Assembly: GCF_025766255.1 (NCBI RefSeq)
Contig: NW_026516743.1
Span: 124,001 to 188,000 of the forward strand
Direction: 5' to 3'
DNA length: 64,000 bases
Source: Zychaea mexicana
Lineage: Eukaryota > Mucoromycota > Mucoromycetes > Mucorales > Lichtheimiaceae
This document shows positions 21,238-34,600 of this stretch, one piece after another. The notes under the pieces were generated by a model. That model made no database searches. It was not told where the DNA came from and was given only the letters and a program-made list of their open reading frames with translations. The translations under genes and the position numbers were made by a program. Position 1 is the first letter of the stretch; the number at the start of each line of letters is the position of its first letter.

Positions 21238-24200
21238 TTACACGTTGAAGCTCATGACCAAGTCCCGGACATGCAATTTGACACAGCGGGAAGACGTCCA
21301 TTCAAAGTGAACTTGATGCATAATTTGATAGTGCTCGGTGATACCTAAAATGGGGGGCAAAGCGAAAAAGATCAGAAAGCGCAAAAAAAAAAAAAAAACA
21401 AGCTTCTCAGCACAACAACAACAACACTTACCACCGTGGGGCAAAGCAAATGAAAACACTTTATACGCCTTTTGAGATCCGGATTCTTTGTGATCACCAG
21501 AACCAAAACCACTGCTCGCACTGCTGATACCGCCATGATGGCTGTTACTACTATCAATATTGCGTCCTAATCCATGGGAGAAGCTACTTGTGAGTACGCC
21601 TAAGAGACTCAAGTTCGAATACCACACTCGAACAGTTTGATCTTGTAAAGAGCTCGTTGCAACGAATTTGGCATCAGGAGAGAATGCAAGCGCACTGATG
21701 CCGCCCTGATGCCCTTCAAGCACGACAGATCGTGTTGCTGTACGCAAGTCATAAATGACAGATGCGCCTTCCAAGGTACCGACAGAGAGCTTTTGAGCAC
21801 TGCTATTAAAGTCGACAAATGGGTATGTTTTCACCAAGTCGTGAAGTACGGCTGTGGCTGTTGGTAAAACGGTCTCTCGAAGATGAGGTACATTAGGATC
21901 AAGCGTCTTGACTACAGATTCTACAACTCGATGCACATGGGAATAGAGTAGAACTGGTTTCTACAGGAAGGAAGGAAATCAAATGGACGTGCGTACCACA
22001 AGAGAAATGTGGTCAGTTTATAGCTTGAAAAAAGCATTGCATGGCATGTGCTTTTTTAAAAACAAGTGAGAAGGTTTTACCTTGCGTATAAATGAATTGA
22101 TAATCCAAAGACATTGGACACGATCGTCCGTCCGCTTTGTATGCGTCGCATCGTACGTGAGCGTGCCGATGACAAGGGGCATGTTCGTTTTCGCAATCTC
22201 AAATATGGCGTTTTTGGCACCTCGGCTCACTGCCGGTTGGGTATTGTTTGCATAGGCGAACATGGTCCGCAGGACCTCTGCAGCATTGATGTAAGATTCC
22301 CATGTACTGAAACCTTGACTGAGCAGTTCCATGGATGCTAGTGTACGAGCCACTGAAGCATGTGAAGGATCCGTGTGTTGGGTCTTTGGGTCATCCAAAT
22401 CAGAATCCGATAGCAATAGTGCTAGACTGAGAGCTGTATATTTGCGGACACTTTAGTGTGTGTGTGTGTGTGTGTGATAGGGATCATGTAAGAAAAAGAA
22501 AACCATTTAGAAATCGTTTACATGACAGAAAAAATGTAAGCAGACGAAAAAAAATTTACCTGGTATCCAGCATTTGCGGTTGATCACAGCCCATAATGCC
22601 GAGTACAATGGTTGCGCGAGCCATCATATAGGGACTATGACTTTCAGGTGAGCTTGATGTGGGAACTGTTGAATATAACATGTTAGCGCGTTGATAAATA
22701 TTTACAAGTTTTTGTTTTGTTATGGAAATACTTGCGATAATTATCCCAATAGCTTATTAACGACAAAATCTCCTCTTCATTAAGCCCTATCAAAGCACTC
22801 GAGAATAGCGAGCGTGCTATATAGATAGAGAGTTTAGGCCGGAAACTATTCTCTCTACGCCTTTTTTTTTTTTTGTGTTATACGTTACCTGAGGGGTCCT
22901 GCCAGTATTTGCCAAGTAAAGACAGGGACGGGAAACAGTATTGTTTGCCAACAACAGCAGGTAAAGCCATGGCATATCCAGCAATCAAATCAGAGCTTTT
23001 GCTTTCTTGTCCTAAAATGATATTGCCCGTTTTGTTAATGGATTTTACTCGGCTGCTACTAAAGAGATAATGCATGGCAAATAAATCACGGTATGTATAT
23101 ACCTGCAATAAATATAATGGCTTTTGCAAGTAATGCCACTGACAATAACCTCGAAGCCGTCATTTCTGGAGAAACCGTCCAAGCACTCTTTTCTTCATCT
23201 AGTGGTGCTAATATGGAGAGATAGCCGTTGGCACTATATATACACATGTATTTATGCGTAGAGAAACTCAATATTTAAAAGCATTTAAAACAAAAAGAGA
23301 AAATGTTTTACCCTTTTAGACCATAACTGATGTTACTATGGCTTGAGTTTCTTTGCAACGTCAAGGTCCTACTGCAAATGTTTTCAAAAGCCTCGCTCAC
23401 ATTCCATGATACGCTGGCAGCAACAATAGCAGAGACAAGCTCGAGACGTTTTCGCAGATCGGTACTGCGTTTGTCCGTGAAAAGCTTCTTGTTGGCGTTG
23501 TCTACTTCATCCTCTGGCTGACTCACAACGTCGAGAGGATCATCCTTGTCTGGCCTAAAGGCGGTGATATCAGGTACAACGGCATCGTAAGATGTGGATG
23601 AAGTCGACTGTTGAGGTGTAGGTGGTACTGCAAGATCGCCTAGATCCTGACCACGCGTTCGTTCGTACTTTGCATATAAATCATGAACGACGCGTCGAAT
23701 GTTGAATGTGAACACGTGGCTGAAAAGTGTTGACATTTGAAGTGCTGTATATGCGAAAACAAGATGCATCAGTTGTGCCGCCTTGCCTTTAAAAAAGTAG
23801 AGCGCCCTTACCTGGATTGTACGACGCAATCGACCGGATATTCACATTTTGTTTGGTGCTACTGGTTGGTTTACCCGCAAAGGACGTTGACGCTGACACT
23901 TGGTTAGTCGGCCATCGATCGTCATCGAATACTTCTTTTGCTGTTTTGCCATGAAGAACACGATCCAAATAACCTGAAGTCAACTGGTTGGCAGAAACAA
24001 AAAAAAAAAAGAAAAAAAATCAAAGTACTGCTTTTTTTTTCCCTCCGTATCTGCTGCCAGTTTCCCTCTCTCCCCCGCTTATTCTCTTCAAAATGATCCA
24101 GTGGGTTAAGCGCTTACCTGCCAAACATAAGTTGTCTCGTCACTGTAACCAAGGACCAAGTAATCTTCTGCTGTGCGCCATTGAATAGCAGACAGCGGGT

Positions 24201-27200
24201 ATGGGTGACTTGGGAATATAAATAAACTATGATATGTGCGTGTGTAAGTCTGAAGGATTTATAAAACATATACGCTAGCATTGATTTACACTCTCTTTGC
24301 TTGACCACAAAAAAAAAAAGTGTTCGATTCTACTTACCAGCTCATTGAATCCACAGATATAAGTGCGACTGAGTTATCGCTAGCCACGGATACAACGCAG
24401 CCTCGTATCCGGGTCTCTGACTGCTCTGCTGGATCAATAAATGACTGTACTGGCAGCGCATGGACCGTAAAGGATACAATGTACTTTCCATCGCTACAAT
24501 CCAATCAAGAAGTATCTTCTTTTAGCTGTTTGAAAAGAAAAAAAAAAAGTAAATTAAAGCCACACACGCTTACATGAGATTCCATATCTTGACAGCACCA
24601 TCACGGCCACCCGAAAGTAGGTACTGGTGTTGGTGTGATTCATGCACAATCAAGCAAGTGACTGGACCCTTGTGAGCTCGCTCAAATACACGCACGCTCG
24701 AACGATGCTCCACATACTGCGATAGATCTGACAGATGCAACAACGCCAACGATAGCGGTATCACGCATATGGTTCCGTTCTCTACACACAGATTTTTAGT
24801 TTTGACTATCGTATTCCCTCACAGGTTCTATAGCTCTATTTATGTTTTTTTTTTTTTACCATAGCCTATAGCTAAATGGTTACTGCTGACGGGGATCGTT
24901 GCCGTAATACTTCCAAACTTGGGATCTTTTTTCTCCTTGATGGGCCAAATCGCATCGAACCTATTTACTTTTTTTTTTTTTCGTGTGTATCACGCACACA
25001 CGCACACACACATATTACATCAAAATCATATCAAAAAAAAGAGAGAAAAGGGATGTCCCGACAATAATATACTTACAGGATATCATGTTCGCGTCTTCTT
25101 GTTCCGTTTTTGCATCCTCAAGGAGGGTATGGATCGTAAACGTAGAATGATCTGCATCGTTACAAAACGATACGACCGAATATCCTTCTTCCTCTACTGC
25201 TACCAAAGTATCATCGTTTTGCGTATTCCTGCGTACAATCGTGCTATGACATGCTCCTGGCATCATACAAGACGCTCTTTCTTTAAAGTCAAGTATTTAT
25301 TAGCAAAGGAAACCATTCCTTGATCCCACCCCCCCCTCTTTTCTTTAGGAAAAAAGACGTGGCAATCGAATCATTGGAGAGTTATAGTATTTGACACTTA
25401 CTGGTATCATGGAGTTTATAGCTTTGTAGCAGCGTTGCACTGAAAAAGTGTGAGTTTCCAAAGCAAGAAGAGAAAGAAAGATTTATGTTCTTGTCAGCCA
25501 CCGGGAGCGAGGAACAACAGGTTTTTTCCTTTTTGAGCAAAATACCTGTAATACAATTGGGCTTCTTGTTCAGCCATGGCACCCGGCCGAACGCCTTCGG
25601 GTGGCTTTATAGAGTATTCAAAATAATCACCGTTCTATACCGACCCACCAACCCAGGAACCGACCGATGATTCAGCAAATGGAATTTTTCTTTTGTAAAA
25701 AAGCCAAAAAGTTACTTGACCATACAACTCACCTGCGCATAAAGTACAAGTTTATGTTTCCCACAAAACTCTGCTCCGATCCAACTCGTGTTTGCTTTGG
25801 CTGGTAACGTGATTTCAGGCACAAACCGATCATTACGCAGCACAAATATCTTTTTGTGGATAATAAACAATGGAAAGTTTTATCAGCGATCCAATGGTTT
25901 GAAAAGTGTAATAGGCAAGGTTATTTTAAAAAGGGAGAAAACAATCACCTACCACGACATTTCGACGTGTCACAGCCATGCATAATCCAGGAAACCAAGG
26001 ACTACTCGCAATATCAATGACACTATCGGGTGTTTTCTCATGTTCTTTGACAAGTTGGGGTTGATTGACTTGCGTCCGATCCTTGTAGATGGCTTGTCGA
26101 GTGGGATCAAAGTCCCAGATATCCAATTTCCCATCCATTGTTATCGTAACCAGTCTTCCTCTTTGCGCAGCTTATTCATACATAGTTGAGAGTCAGCCAC
26201 ATGTATGAAGATGTTTTAAGGTAGTAGTGTACCTCTACCTGAGTCATAGAAATCCGAACACACGACCCAACTCGAATGCCCTCCCCATATCCTAACCACC
26301 TAATAAGAGGCAGAATAGTAGTAGTAGTAATAGTAGTAGTAATAGTAATAGTAATAGTAGTAGTAATAGTAGGGGGAGGACACGTCAGTATACACATTTG
26401 AACAAGAGCAGCGGCTTTGAGGGGGGCGGATATTACCTCCAATGTTGTTGAGTTCAATATGCATATTTCATTCGACTGCCCACTGCAAAAAAGATATCGA
26501 TCCTTGAACTTGTTAAATAACAAAAGTCATGCGTTAAAAGACAATGTATCGCCGGAGGGGTTAAACAAAGTTGTTGGGATGAGATGTACCTGGCTAAAGA
26601 TCTTTAGTTGCCGTGGTACACCGAGAAACCCCTTTGCATTGACGCCAAGACAACGGCCATCCGCGATATTCCATCGTGCAACTTCACTATAACAATGAAC
26701 ATCTCAGGGTTTTTTTTTTAAAAGAAGAAATAGACGCAGTGTTTTTTTTTTATAAAATAGACCCATCCATTGATTTTTTTTACCCGTCTTCAGACGCGCT
26801 TATAAGAATATCATTGTCCGTTTTAGTTTCTGCAGTAATAACACATAGTGCAGCAATAGGTGTCTTGTGACCAACAAGTAAAAGCTTGTGCTATAAAAGA
26901 CAAAAGTAAAAAGCATAATGACGCGCAACCCCAATGAGCAAAAAACTTTGGGAACGAGAAGGAAAGCTGTGTGTGTTCGTCGTGTGTTTTATGCCAATCC
27001 CACCCCCCCCCCCTTTTTTTTGTCCCCGCCCCCTTGTCCGGGTCTCCCACTCACTTTTAAAAGATCGTTATGCATGGTATAAACCCAAATGTGTCCATCT
27101 TTTTGACCGGCAAAAACATGAGGGTAGCTTGATGTCAAGCATGTCGTGATTGGATTGCTGAAATTGTGCCATACTACGAGTGGCCAAGATATGGTTGATG

Positions 27201-27204
27201 TCAT
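21238..27204 (-). CDS. WDR7 / rabconnectin-3 beta-like WD40 protein
   Basis: Metazoan WDR7 (rabconnectin-3 beta) binds and regulates the V-ATPase on endomembranes. About 22 exons can be joined, from ATG 27204 (MTSTISWPLVVWHNFSNPI; exon 1 27204-27055, exon 2 26890-26784) to the last exon 21344-21238 ending VRDLVMSFNV. N-terminal WD repeats include HVFAGQKDGHIWVYTMHNDL, SASEDGEVARWNIADGRCL and MDGKLDIWDFDP. A middle set includes LLSGGRDGAVKIWNLIDG and EDYLVLGYSDETTYVWQ. A long helical insert follows (ATIVLGIMGCDQPQMLDTR, WIINSFIRK). The C-terminal block has PNVPHLRETVLPTATAVLHD, SVIYDLRTATRSVVLEGHQ and ALAFSPDAKFVATSS, the most diagnostic part. Domain order matches the family and the protein is somewhat shorter than the human one. 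An intron near 26310-26370 holds a TAG/TAA trinucleotide run. Individual exon edges are predictions. Confidence 0.88.
22453..22476. repeat. (GT)n microsatellite in a WDR7-like intron
   Basis: About ten GT dinucleotides lie just upstream (in gene sense) of the exon that encodes VRKYTALSLALLLSDSD. Confidence 0.85.
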
Positions 27205-29236
27205 TGGCGAATTCAAAAGGTGGGTTCGGATGCCCCCCACGTTTACACACACACACACAAGAGGGAAGGGAATAAAAAAAAAAAAAAGAGTTAGCGTGTG
27301 TGGATTTCCCTCTATACCCCATTGACAATCCTATCCCGGGAACCCGTGTCGGACATTTGTGCTTTGTAGGAAAGCAGCAACAGCACTGTGTTTTTTCTTT
27401 TTCTTTTTATTAAGCTATACTTTTAAAAAAAGTTGTGCGTCTACAACGAGTGCGATATGTACAAAATGATGGTTATGTGAGTAGTATAAGTGAATGTAGT
27501 AAGGAGTGCTATGTGGCAGTAGTAGTAGTAGTAGTTGGTGATGGTGTTGGTATGACATGATACTAACTAGGTCCAATCATGATCTATGTTCGTCTTTTAC
27601 AAGGCAGCATATGAAGCATGCGAGTATACTACAGGATCCTAAGTAAGAAAAAATAAACACTTCCAACAACAATGATAGTCATCATGAGTAATTGTCACTG
27701 TACCATCCTAGAAAACATGGATCCTTTGGAGAAGCAGAGACAGTGTTCTGGACAGTAACCGTCGCAGGAGGCGGCGTAGGATGGTAGTCCAGATCTGTTT
27801 TGTGGTATGTTAAAAGAAGAAGCGAATGGATCCATTCAGAGTGTAAACGTGTGTGCCTTGCCTTGGAGTGTCTTGCTCTTGCCGTTTGGTTTTGTGGGCT
27901 GAGGTGTGAGGAAACGATCGGGTTGCTGGATGGGTTTCTCGTCTGTCACCCGTGTTTCGTCTTTCATTGTAGGATTCTCGGCCTTGGGTTGAGCAGTGAG
28001 CACAGGTGAGAGGAGTTGGGGGGGGGGTTATATAAGAGACAAACAAAGAACCAAGAAAAAGAAAGAGAGAGAGAAAGAGAGGCTTATGTCTTTAGGGAAA
28101 AAGAGCACTGTTATATACGTGCTGATTGACGACAACATCAACCACAAAGGGCATCAAGACCTTTTATAGAGTGATGCATTAAACACATAAACATGTACTG
28201 TACACACGCCTTTCACGGGAGGACAACAGGACGGGGTGGTCCGTTGTCGGATCGGGATTTTCCGTTTCATCATTCTGTTCCTGTTTGGGGGCTATTGTAG
28301 CCTTACCGAAGCGTGTGTGTCTTACACAAAACAGCAACATTTGGGACATATCCAGCTGTTTATTATTGTAGTACGTACTCACCCTCGCTCTTTTGACTTA
28401 TAGTAGTGAGAAACCCTCCCACCCATTTCTGTGCCCTGTGCCCGGGAGATATTGCAAAGCCACCGACCGTGTTTTCAAAGGTGCCTTTTCTAATATGCAG
28501 CCAGTCGATCCGAATGAGCCGGATGGATGTAATATGTGTCTCTCTGCTGTTGTAATGGGTCTCTTTTTGATTTAGAGTACAAAATAACCTGTTACCTCCC
28601 CAACCTATGTAATTTAGCGTTCAAACAGTAAAGGTTTCCCACAAATTCAGGGTTTTTGTTGTTGTTGTACGTACTCCTCATATATACACAAAACATGAGA
28701 TCCGAGACGTCGTTCCCACCAGTGATTGTTAGTAAGAAAAAAATATACGTTTCGAAAAGTAAAACCTCCCCCCCCCCTTTCTGCAACAGAAAGAAAGTGG
28801 TCATGATCGTCATCACCACCCATCACAGATCCTCAACGCCGCCGTATAACATTTTAGTTTCTCACATGTGGAACGTGCATCATGTGGCGGTTTGCAATCC
28901 AAGTTATATAGATCGATGCTGTCAAAAAAAAAAAACAGTTTACATGTGAGAGTAAAGGGCGTAGTTTCAAAGATGATTGCCCCGTCAGTCCACAGTATTT
29001 ACCAGTGTTAATTTTCGTTATTATTAAGAGAAATAAACTATGGTGAAAGTAAGGTGGTTTCGGAATGTAAAAGTACGATTATAGATTATTTTCAAAGGTA
29101 GAAAGAGAAGGTTATGCAAGAATATATATAGTAATAGCAATAGTAATAGTAATAATAATGATAATAGTAGTAAAAGTAAAAAGTAGTAGTAAAGAATAGT
29201 GATGATGATGGTGATAAAAAGAAGGAAAGACCCCGC
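27205..29236. other. Intergenic region with possible unassigned exons
   Basis: It is rich in GT, AG and GTA simple repeats. On the minus strand a codon-like stretch ending at a TGA (27682-27684) reads PPPATVTVQNTVSASPKDP then FLGWYSDNYS, preceded by a plausible acceptor. Another stretch at about 27850-28000 reads QPKAENPTMKDETRV. At 28393-28575 both strands are open (plus: a Cys-rich 60-codon frame with a hydrophobic end). These could be parts of one small gene, but I could not build a consistent model. Confidence 0.3.
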
Positions 29237-31620
29237 TCATTTGGCCCTTCCAAGCTTATGGGTATGTGTATGATGAGCACGACCAGGAAGTGCTCCACCG
29301 GCACCACCTATTGCGCCTGCTCCACTCACGCCAGAGATATGGCTTGTGTTTTCAAACGAGTCAAAGGAGGAGCCGGTAGCCAGTCTCTGGAGGTGGTTGT
29401 TGTAGTTGCAGGATGGAGATGTCGGCGAGGCAACGAGTGGAGACGGAGGTGCCACCATGGAAGGACTCGTCCCGGCGGCAGGGTGATCGTTGCCATTCTT
29501 CTTGGCTCTTCGCACACCCACACTCAGTGCGTTTAGCCATGATTCAAGCTCCATTTCACTGCTTGCGCAGAGCACGTAGCTTCGTTTGGGAATAACAATC
29601 TTGAAGCAGTACTTTTTGTTTTTGCTGATAGGTTCGATCTCGAGCGAGTCAATAATGTGTGTGAGCGGGATAATGCGATGAGGAGCGTATTCCTATGGGG
29701 GGGGGGTTTTCTCCAGTTAGCAACAAAGAACCAAGTCTCCTCTTCAATTACCCTCCCTTCCTTCCCCAGCGTAATAGACATTATTATACCTTGTCATCCT
29801 CATAATAGGCTAGCGTGTCAGTTCGCAGCACAAACCACCGCTTTCTCCATCCCTGCGTATTTAAAAGAAAAAAAGGAGGGGAAGAGAGAGAGAAAATCGA
29901 TTTTGGTGAGTAGGGAGTGCGAAAGAAAGGAGCCGGAGAAACTATTACAAGTACCTTATTTCGACCCAATTTCAGTAGATAGCCATCAATAAGCACTCTG
30001 TTTCGATTCTCTTCCTGCTGCACATTGGCCATGTCATCGGTCCAGCTGTATTCGTCGTCGTCTTCTGAACTTGCAAGGGCGTCGGCAACATGCATCTGGG
30101 CTTGGTGGTCAGAAACGGGGGACAGTGGATATGTCTGGCCCGTCGAGTAGGAGCCTAGCCCTTGTTCCAGACTACTGCTAGCCCCACCCGCGCTGATGCT
30201 TGTGTTGAGGTGGAAGGGTTCAGGGCGCTGGTGGTGGTGAAGATGGTTGTTGTTGTTGTTGTTGTTGTGCGTGGATGGTTTTGGAATGTCGACCGGAGGC
30301 ACGTGCGCATGGCTAATCATATGTGTGGTATTACCACCACCACCAGCACCCACGCCAGATGGTCTTTGGTCCAGTTGAGAAGACAAGGAAGCAGGGCCAC
30401 CGCCTGTTGTTGTTGATGATGGCCGTCGTCGCATCATACCCGATGACGAGTCTGCGCCTGAAGATCTTCGTCGTTGATGTTTTTGCTGCTGTTGCTGTTG
30501 CTGTTGCTGAGAGTGTTGTGATTTGTATGACGATATCACATCCTTGGCAAAGGCCTGATCACGCCCGACGGAGCTGGCATCGTCGTCGTCTGCACCGTAC
30601 AGAGCAAGCTCCGCCTTGGCATGCTCAATAGCTGCAATCCAGCCATCCAATTCATGCTGGTTGTCCGCCTGCAGATAATACATGCGCTTCGGAGTGCTGA
30701 TAGCAAACATGTACTTGTACTTGTTCCTTGATGTGACATGGACGACGCTGTGGATCTCGTGTAGGTCGATGATTCGTAAAAGCTTATATTCCTGAAAGGA
30801 TTGGTTGGTTGTTGGGGGTTGACCAAACAAAGAAAGGGGAGTTGGATCAGGTGATATGCTCATGGGGGTTTTCCTTTCCCCTACCAAGCCGCGCGCCTTT
30901 TTTCTACTCTGTCTCTTGCACACACGCACACACACACACGCTCTGATTTTTCTACCTTGCTGTCTTTGTACATTGCCAACTTTGTCGTCCGCAGGACAAA
31001 CCAACGCTTTTTCCAAGTCTATAGAAACAACCATTTTTTTTTTTTAGTTTTTCCTTGTCTGCTTTGCGTGGGGTGTAATACATCATAGGTAGTACAAGTA
31101 TTGAAAAATTACCCTTCGCTTTTCGCCTTTCTTCAAAAGATAGCCAGACTGGATGGCCTTTTCAGTCTGTAAAAGCTCGAGCGCTTGACCCGAAATGGGT
31201 ATTGCTGCAGGATCGTCGTCTTCTCCGTCCGAAAGATACTTGTTGAGTGAGTCTGGAGCATAATCGTCGTCTTCTTCGTCTTCGCTTAGCACAATGCGTG
31301 TGGCCTTTCCCATGGACACGGACATGGTTTCAGATGGAGGACTTTGCGAACGAGCCTAATGAGAGTCATTGAAAGAGAAAAGAGGGGGAAATGCAAGTTT
31401 TTTTTTTTTTTTTTTGTAGTGTGTTTGTGACAATTGAAAGAAAGTTGGAATGCGATGAGTGAACAATGTCCCCAACGTGCTCAGTTGGAATAGAACGAAA
31501 AACGTTCTTTCCGCTCCAACAAAGTATACAAAAGCAGCTGCTACTCACACTGGACTTGAGTATAGAGACAGGTTCGGTTCTTTGCTGGTGCTGTTGTTGT
31601 GGTGGTGGTAAAGTTGCCAT
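29237..31620 (-). CDS. Tandem PH-domain protein
   Basis: PH domains bind phosphoinositides or proteins at membranes. Six exons are visible: 31620-31549, from 31355, from about 31019, about 30791-29955, about 29852-29790, and the last ending 29237, for roughly 580 aa. The start MATLPPPQQQHQQ is the first good ATG and joins in phase. PH1 begins AIQSGYLLKKGEKRR, crosses an intron to TWKKRWFVLRTTKLAMYKDS, then EYKLLRIIDLHEIHSV, and ends with a WIAAIEHAKAEL helix. A low-complexity linker has polyGln, polyAsn and His runs. PH2 begins VLIDGYLLKLGRNK, then GWRKRWFVLRTDTLAYYED, EYAPHRIIPLTHIIDSLEI and LESWLNALSVGVRRA. Introns fall at the same places in both domains, so PH2 and PH1 probably arose by exon duplication. 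The tail is Ser/Gly/His-rich. The layout recalls yeast Opy1, but orthology is not shown. Confidence 0.85.
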
Positions 31621-34600
31621 TGTTTTGCCGTTATGAAATAATGAAATAAAAAAAAAAGAAGAGAAAGACAAAGGCTCTCTCTCTCTTGTGTGGTGTCCTA
31701 AAAAAAAAAAAGAGCATGTCATTACCAAATTCGATCCCCGCTTTGTGCGTGTGTAACCATGTTAGCAGAGGCCGATCACTTGTTGATGGTTGTGACATAA
31801 TAAAAGACGAAACAGACGAGAGTTCCAGGGCGAGAACGCAGTATATAGATAGGTTCTTATTATTACCGCTGCTGAATTAAAAACTCACATATTGGATATA
31901 TCCTCCAATGTTACTCGAGGCTATAGTCCGTACTATACGTTCCCCCCCCCCTCCACAATGGTTGGAAAGCATTGTCATGGGCATTTTGTTGGGTGGGGGG
32001 GTTGTTTACCAATGAAATAGCCAGTCGGGTTTCCCAGCCAATATAGTTGGGATCAACACAAACAAAAACGTGTCACTGTTTGTGCAAATAATAGAACATT
32101 CTTCTAATTACGATACAGCATCTCGCTTCTTTACAGCAGTAATAGCGAGTGCTGCTCGCAGCTGTTGCGGTTACACGAGGTTGGCAGTGCCATGGATCAC
32201 TCTCTCTCTCTCTCTCTCTCTTTCATGTGGCTGGCCCTTGTGTAATGGACACAACACACAGCACGCCTTTTCCCCGTCCATACTCAGCTGAGAGGGATCA
32301 TTGACTGCTATACATACCGAGTAGAAATATATCAGATCGAGTATGCTGTATGTGCTGGAAGTGTGGCGACTAGACGTGTGTATATAGCGTTGTACAGTAA
32401 TAGCAGCAAGTCATAAGGCATCTTGAATTTAAACCATGGCTCCCTTATATGTCATGAAGATCACTTTTCAGACGTCATGTGGTATTCACCAGTCAAGAAA
32501 AGGCTAAAATCCCCTTCCAACGTGTGTATACAGACTCTTTTTTTCCCACTCCCAGCCCCGTTTTCATGCAGCAATATGGTACAAACAATTGCCAGGTGGC
32601 GAAAAGACGATGAAAATCGTCATTTATGTGAATTTCCTTAAAGAGTGTCGTCTTGCTTTTACAGCATAGCTTTTTTAGCGTAGATAAAAAAAAAAAGAGG
32701 CATACTATCTTGTATACACAGCTCACTTTTCCATAATGTATTACTATGTGTACAATCTATTCTTTTTTTTTTCGCTAATATCATAAGATACCTTTTACCC
32801 TCCAAGATCAAGTATAATCCGAACTTCTTATGGTACGGCCGCTCATTTAACCCACTCGTCGGCAACCACATTCGTGTGCTTATTTTTTTTTTCGTTGCGC
32901 CGCACTACTATCATAGAATCAACCAGTGCCGTCAAGGGCCTTTTGTCGTCGCTCGATTTTCTCCTTGAGCTCTTTTACAAACGTTTTTGTCGGTTCGAAA
33001 GCACGCTACCCTGTAACCTACTAAGGAGACTCTGGTCAATGCTATTGAGTACTTTTAAATCTACTAATATCGTTTACTTACTACATCTAGGCTTTTCTAC
33101 ACAAGTCAATGAAAGGCGGCATATCCACTTTTCTCTGTTGCCAAGCTCGACAGGAAACTCTTGTCCGCTGCTTCTTGTTCATCATGATAAAGACACGTGG
33201 CGCCTGTGTTGACATATCCCATGTCCAACTATTAGAGCAACTGTTGCAGTATATATACATGTATTGAATCACAGAAACACTCACCGAGACCGAGCGAAAA
33301 ATGGACGTTGTTTAAAGGAGCTGAGAACCAGCTTATGATAAGTAAATTACGTCTGAATCAACGTGACGAAGCATACTTAAGGTGCCAAACATGATTTAGT
33401 GTTGATCTACTGTAAATTAAGCTTATGTTTTTTTCCGGCATTGAGGCTGCCGAACCCGTCTGAGACTTGGCAACAAGAGAAATATTAAGGCCAGAGTACA
33501 ACTTGTGCTCACGTACATAATGCCATTGGCATTGTACTTGGTCGACCGACCCGTCTGCTTCTATTAAACTCGTATTTATACTTTCTTTGTCGCAGACAAG
33601 TAATTTACAACCCTGTACCTTTCGGCGTCGGCCGCCTGTGATATACATACTCAACGAGCTCAGCTGATTGTATGATTTGGCTGGCCAGAAAATTCGAACG
33701 ACGTACACATTTGAACACTCCAAATCGCCACCAAAATATTCTAGATAATGGGCTTTTGTAATTCAAGTGCTGTCATAACAACAAGTAGTTATTAAGCATT
33801 TTAAAACGTTCTACAACATGGTGAATAGTACACAGGTCCATCCATGGTCATGTTGGAGAGCGACTCAAGGGGGTTGAATGGCATTTTGAATCACATTGAA
33901 TGTTGTAGGTACTTTTTGTTATTGGACGTGTCGCCATCAGAGTGCTTAAAAGCCGGGACATGGCACCGTATACTTCTCTACTGGACTATATACTTAACTG
34001 ATACTTCAATCAACACTATCATGATAGGATACATGGAGGATCAAAATTTACCAAAGCTGCATTAAATGTCGGGCGTTTCTTTTTGTCGGCCAGAAATCTC
34101 AATCCACAACGTCCAGACCCCGTAGGTTTCGTTGATCCTGTGCTTCTCCACTTTCCTCATCTTACTCATTGCTAGAACTTTTCTGTACCTTGTTTCCCAT
34201 ATCGCTTGACTTTTGCCCGTTCCTGAAGAAGGTTCGCCACCTTGACAAGCATTTTAAAAGAAAATTAGGTGACAACGCTCTAACAGTCCTCCGTTATGCA
34301 AAGATCTACAAGCAGATGTGCGTAAGGATCTGAAGTTTGATCTGGAGAAACACGCCCTTAGTTGTACATATAAGAAGCACTTTGCTCAAGAATAGTGTCA
34401 TCACTTGACAAGGAAGAGTAATAACCAAGGATAATCTGTGATTCGCAGCATCAGTGTGGTAGATAACATTACTATTCTTTTTAGCTGACTTAAAGAAGAT
34501 TTCTATCTATCACTACATGAGGTAAGGTAAGTGGACTATGGAACCCCTCCTTTCTCTTCTCTTCCATTCCTTCGGTTCAAAAAAACACTACCGTCATGCA

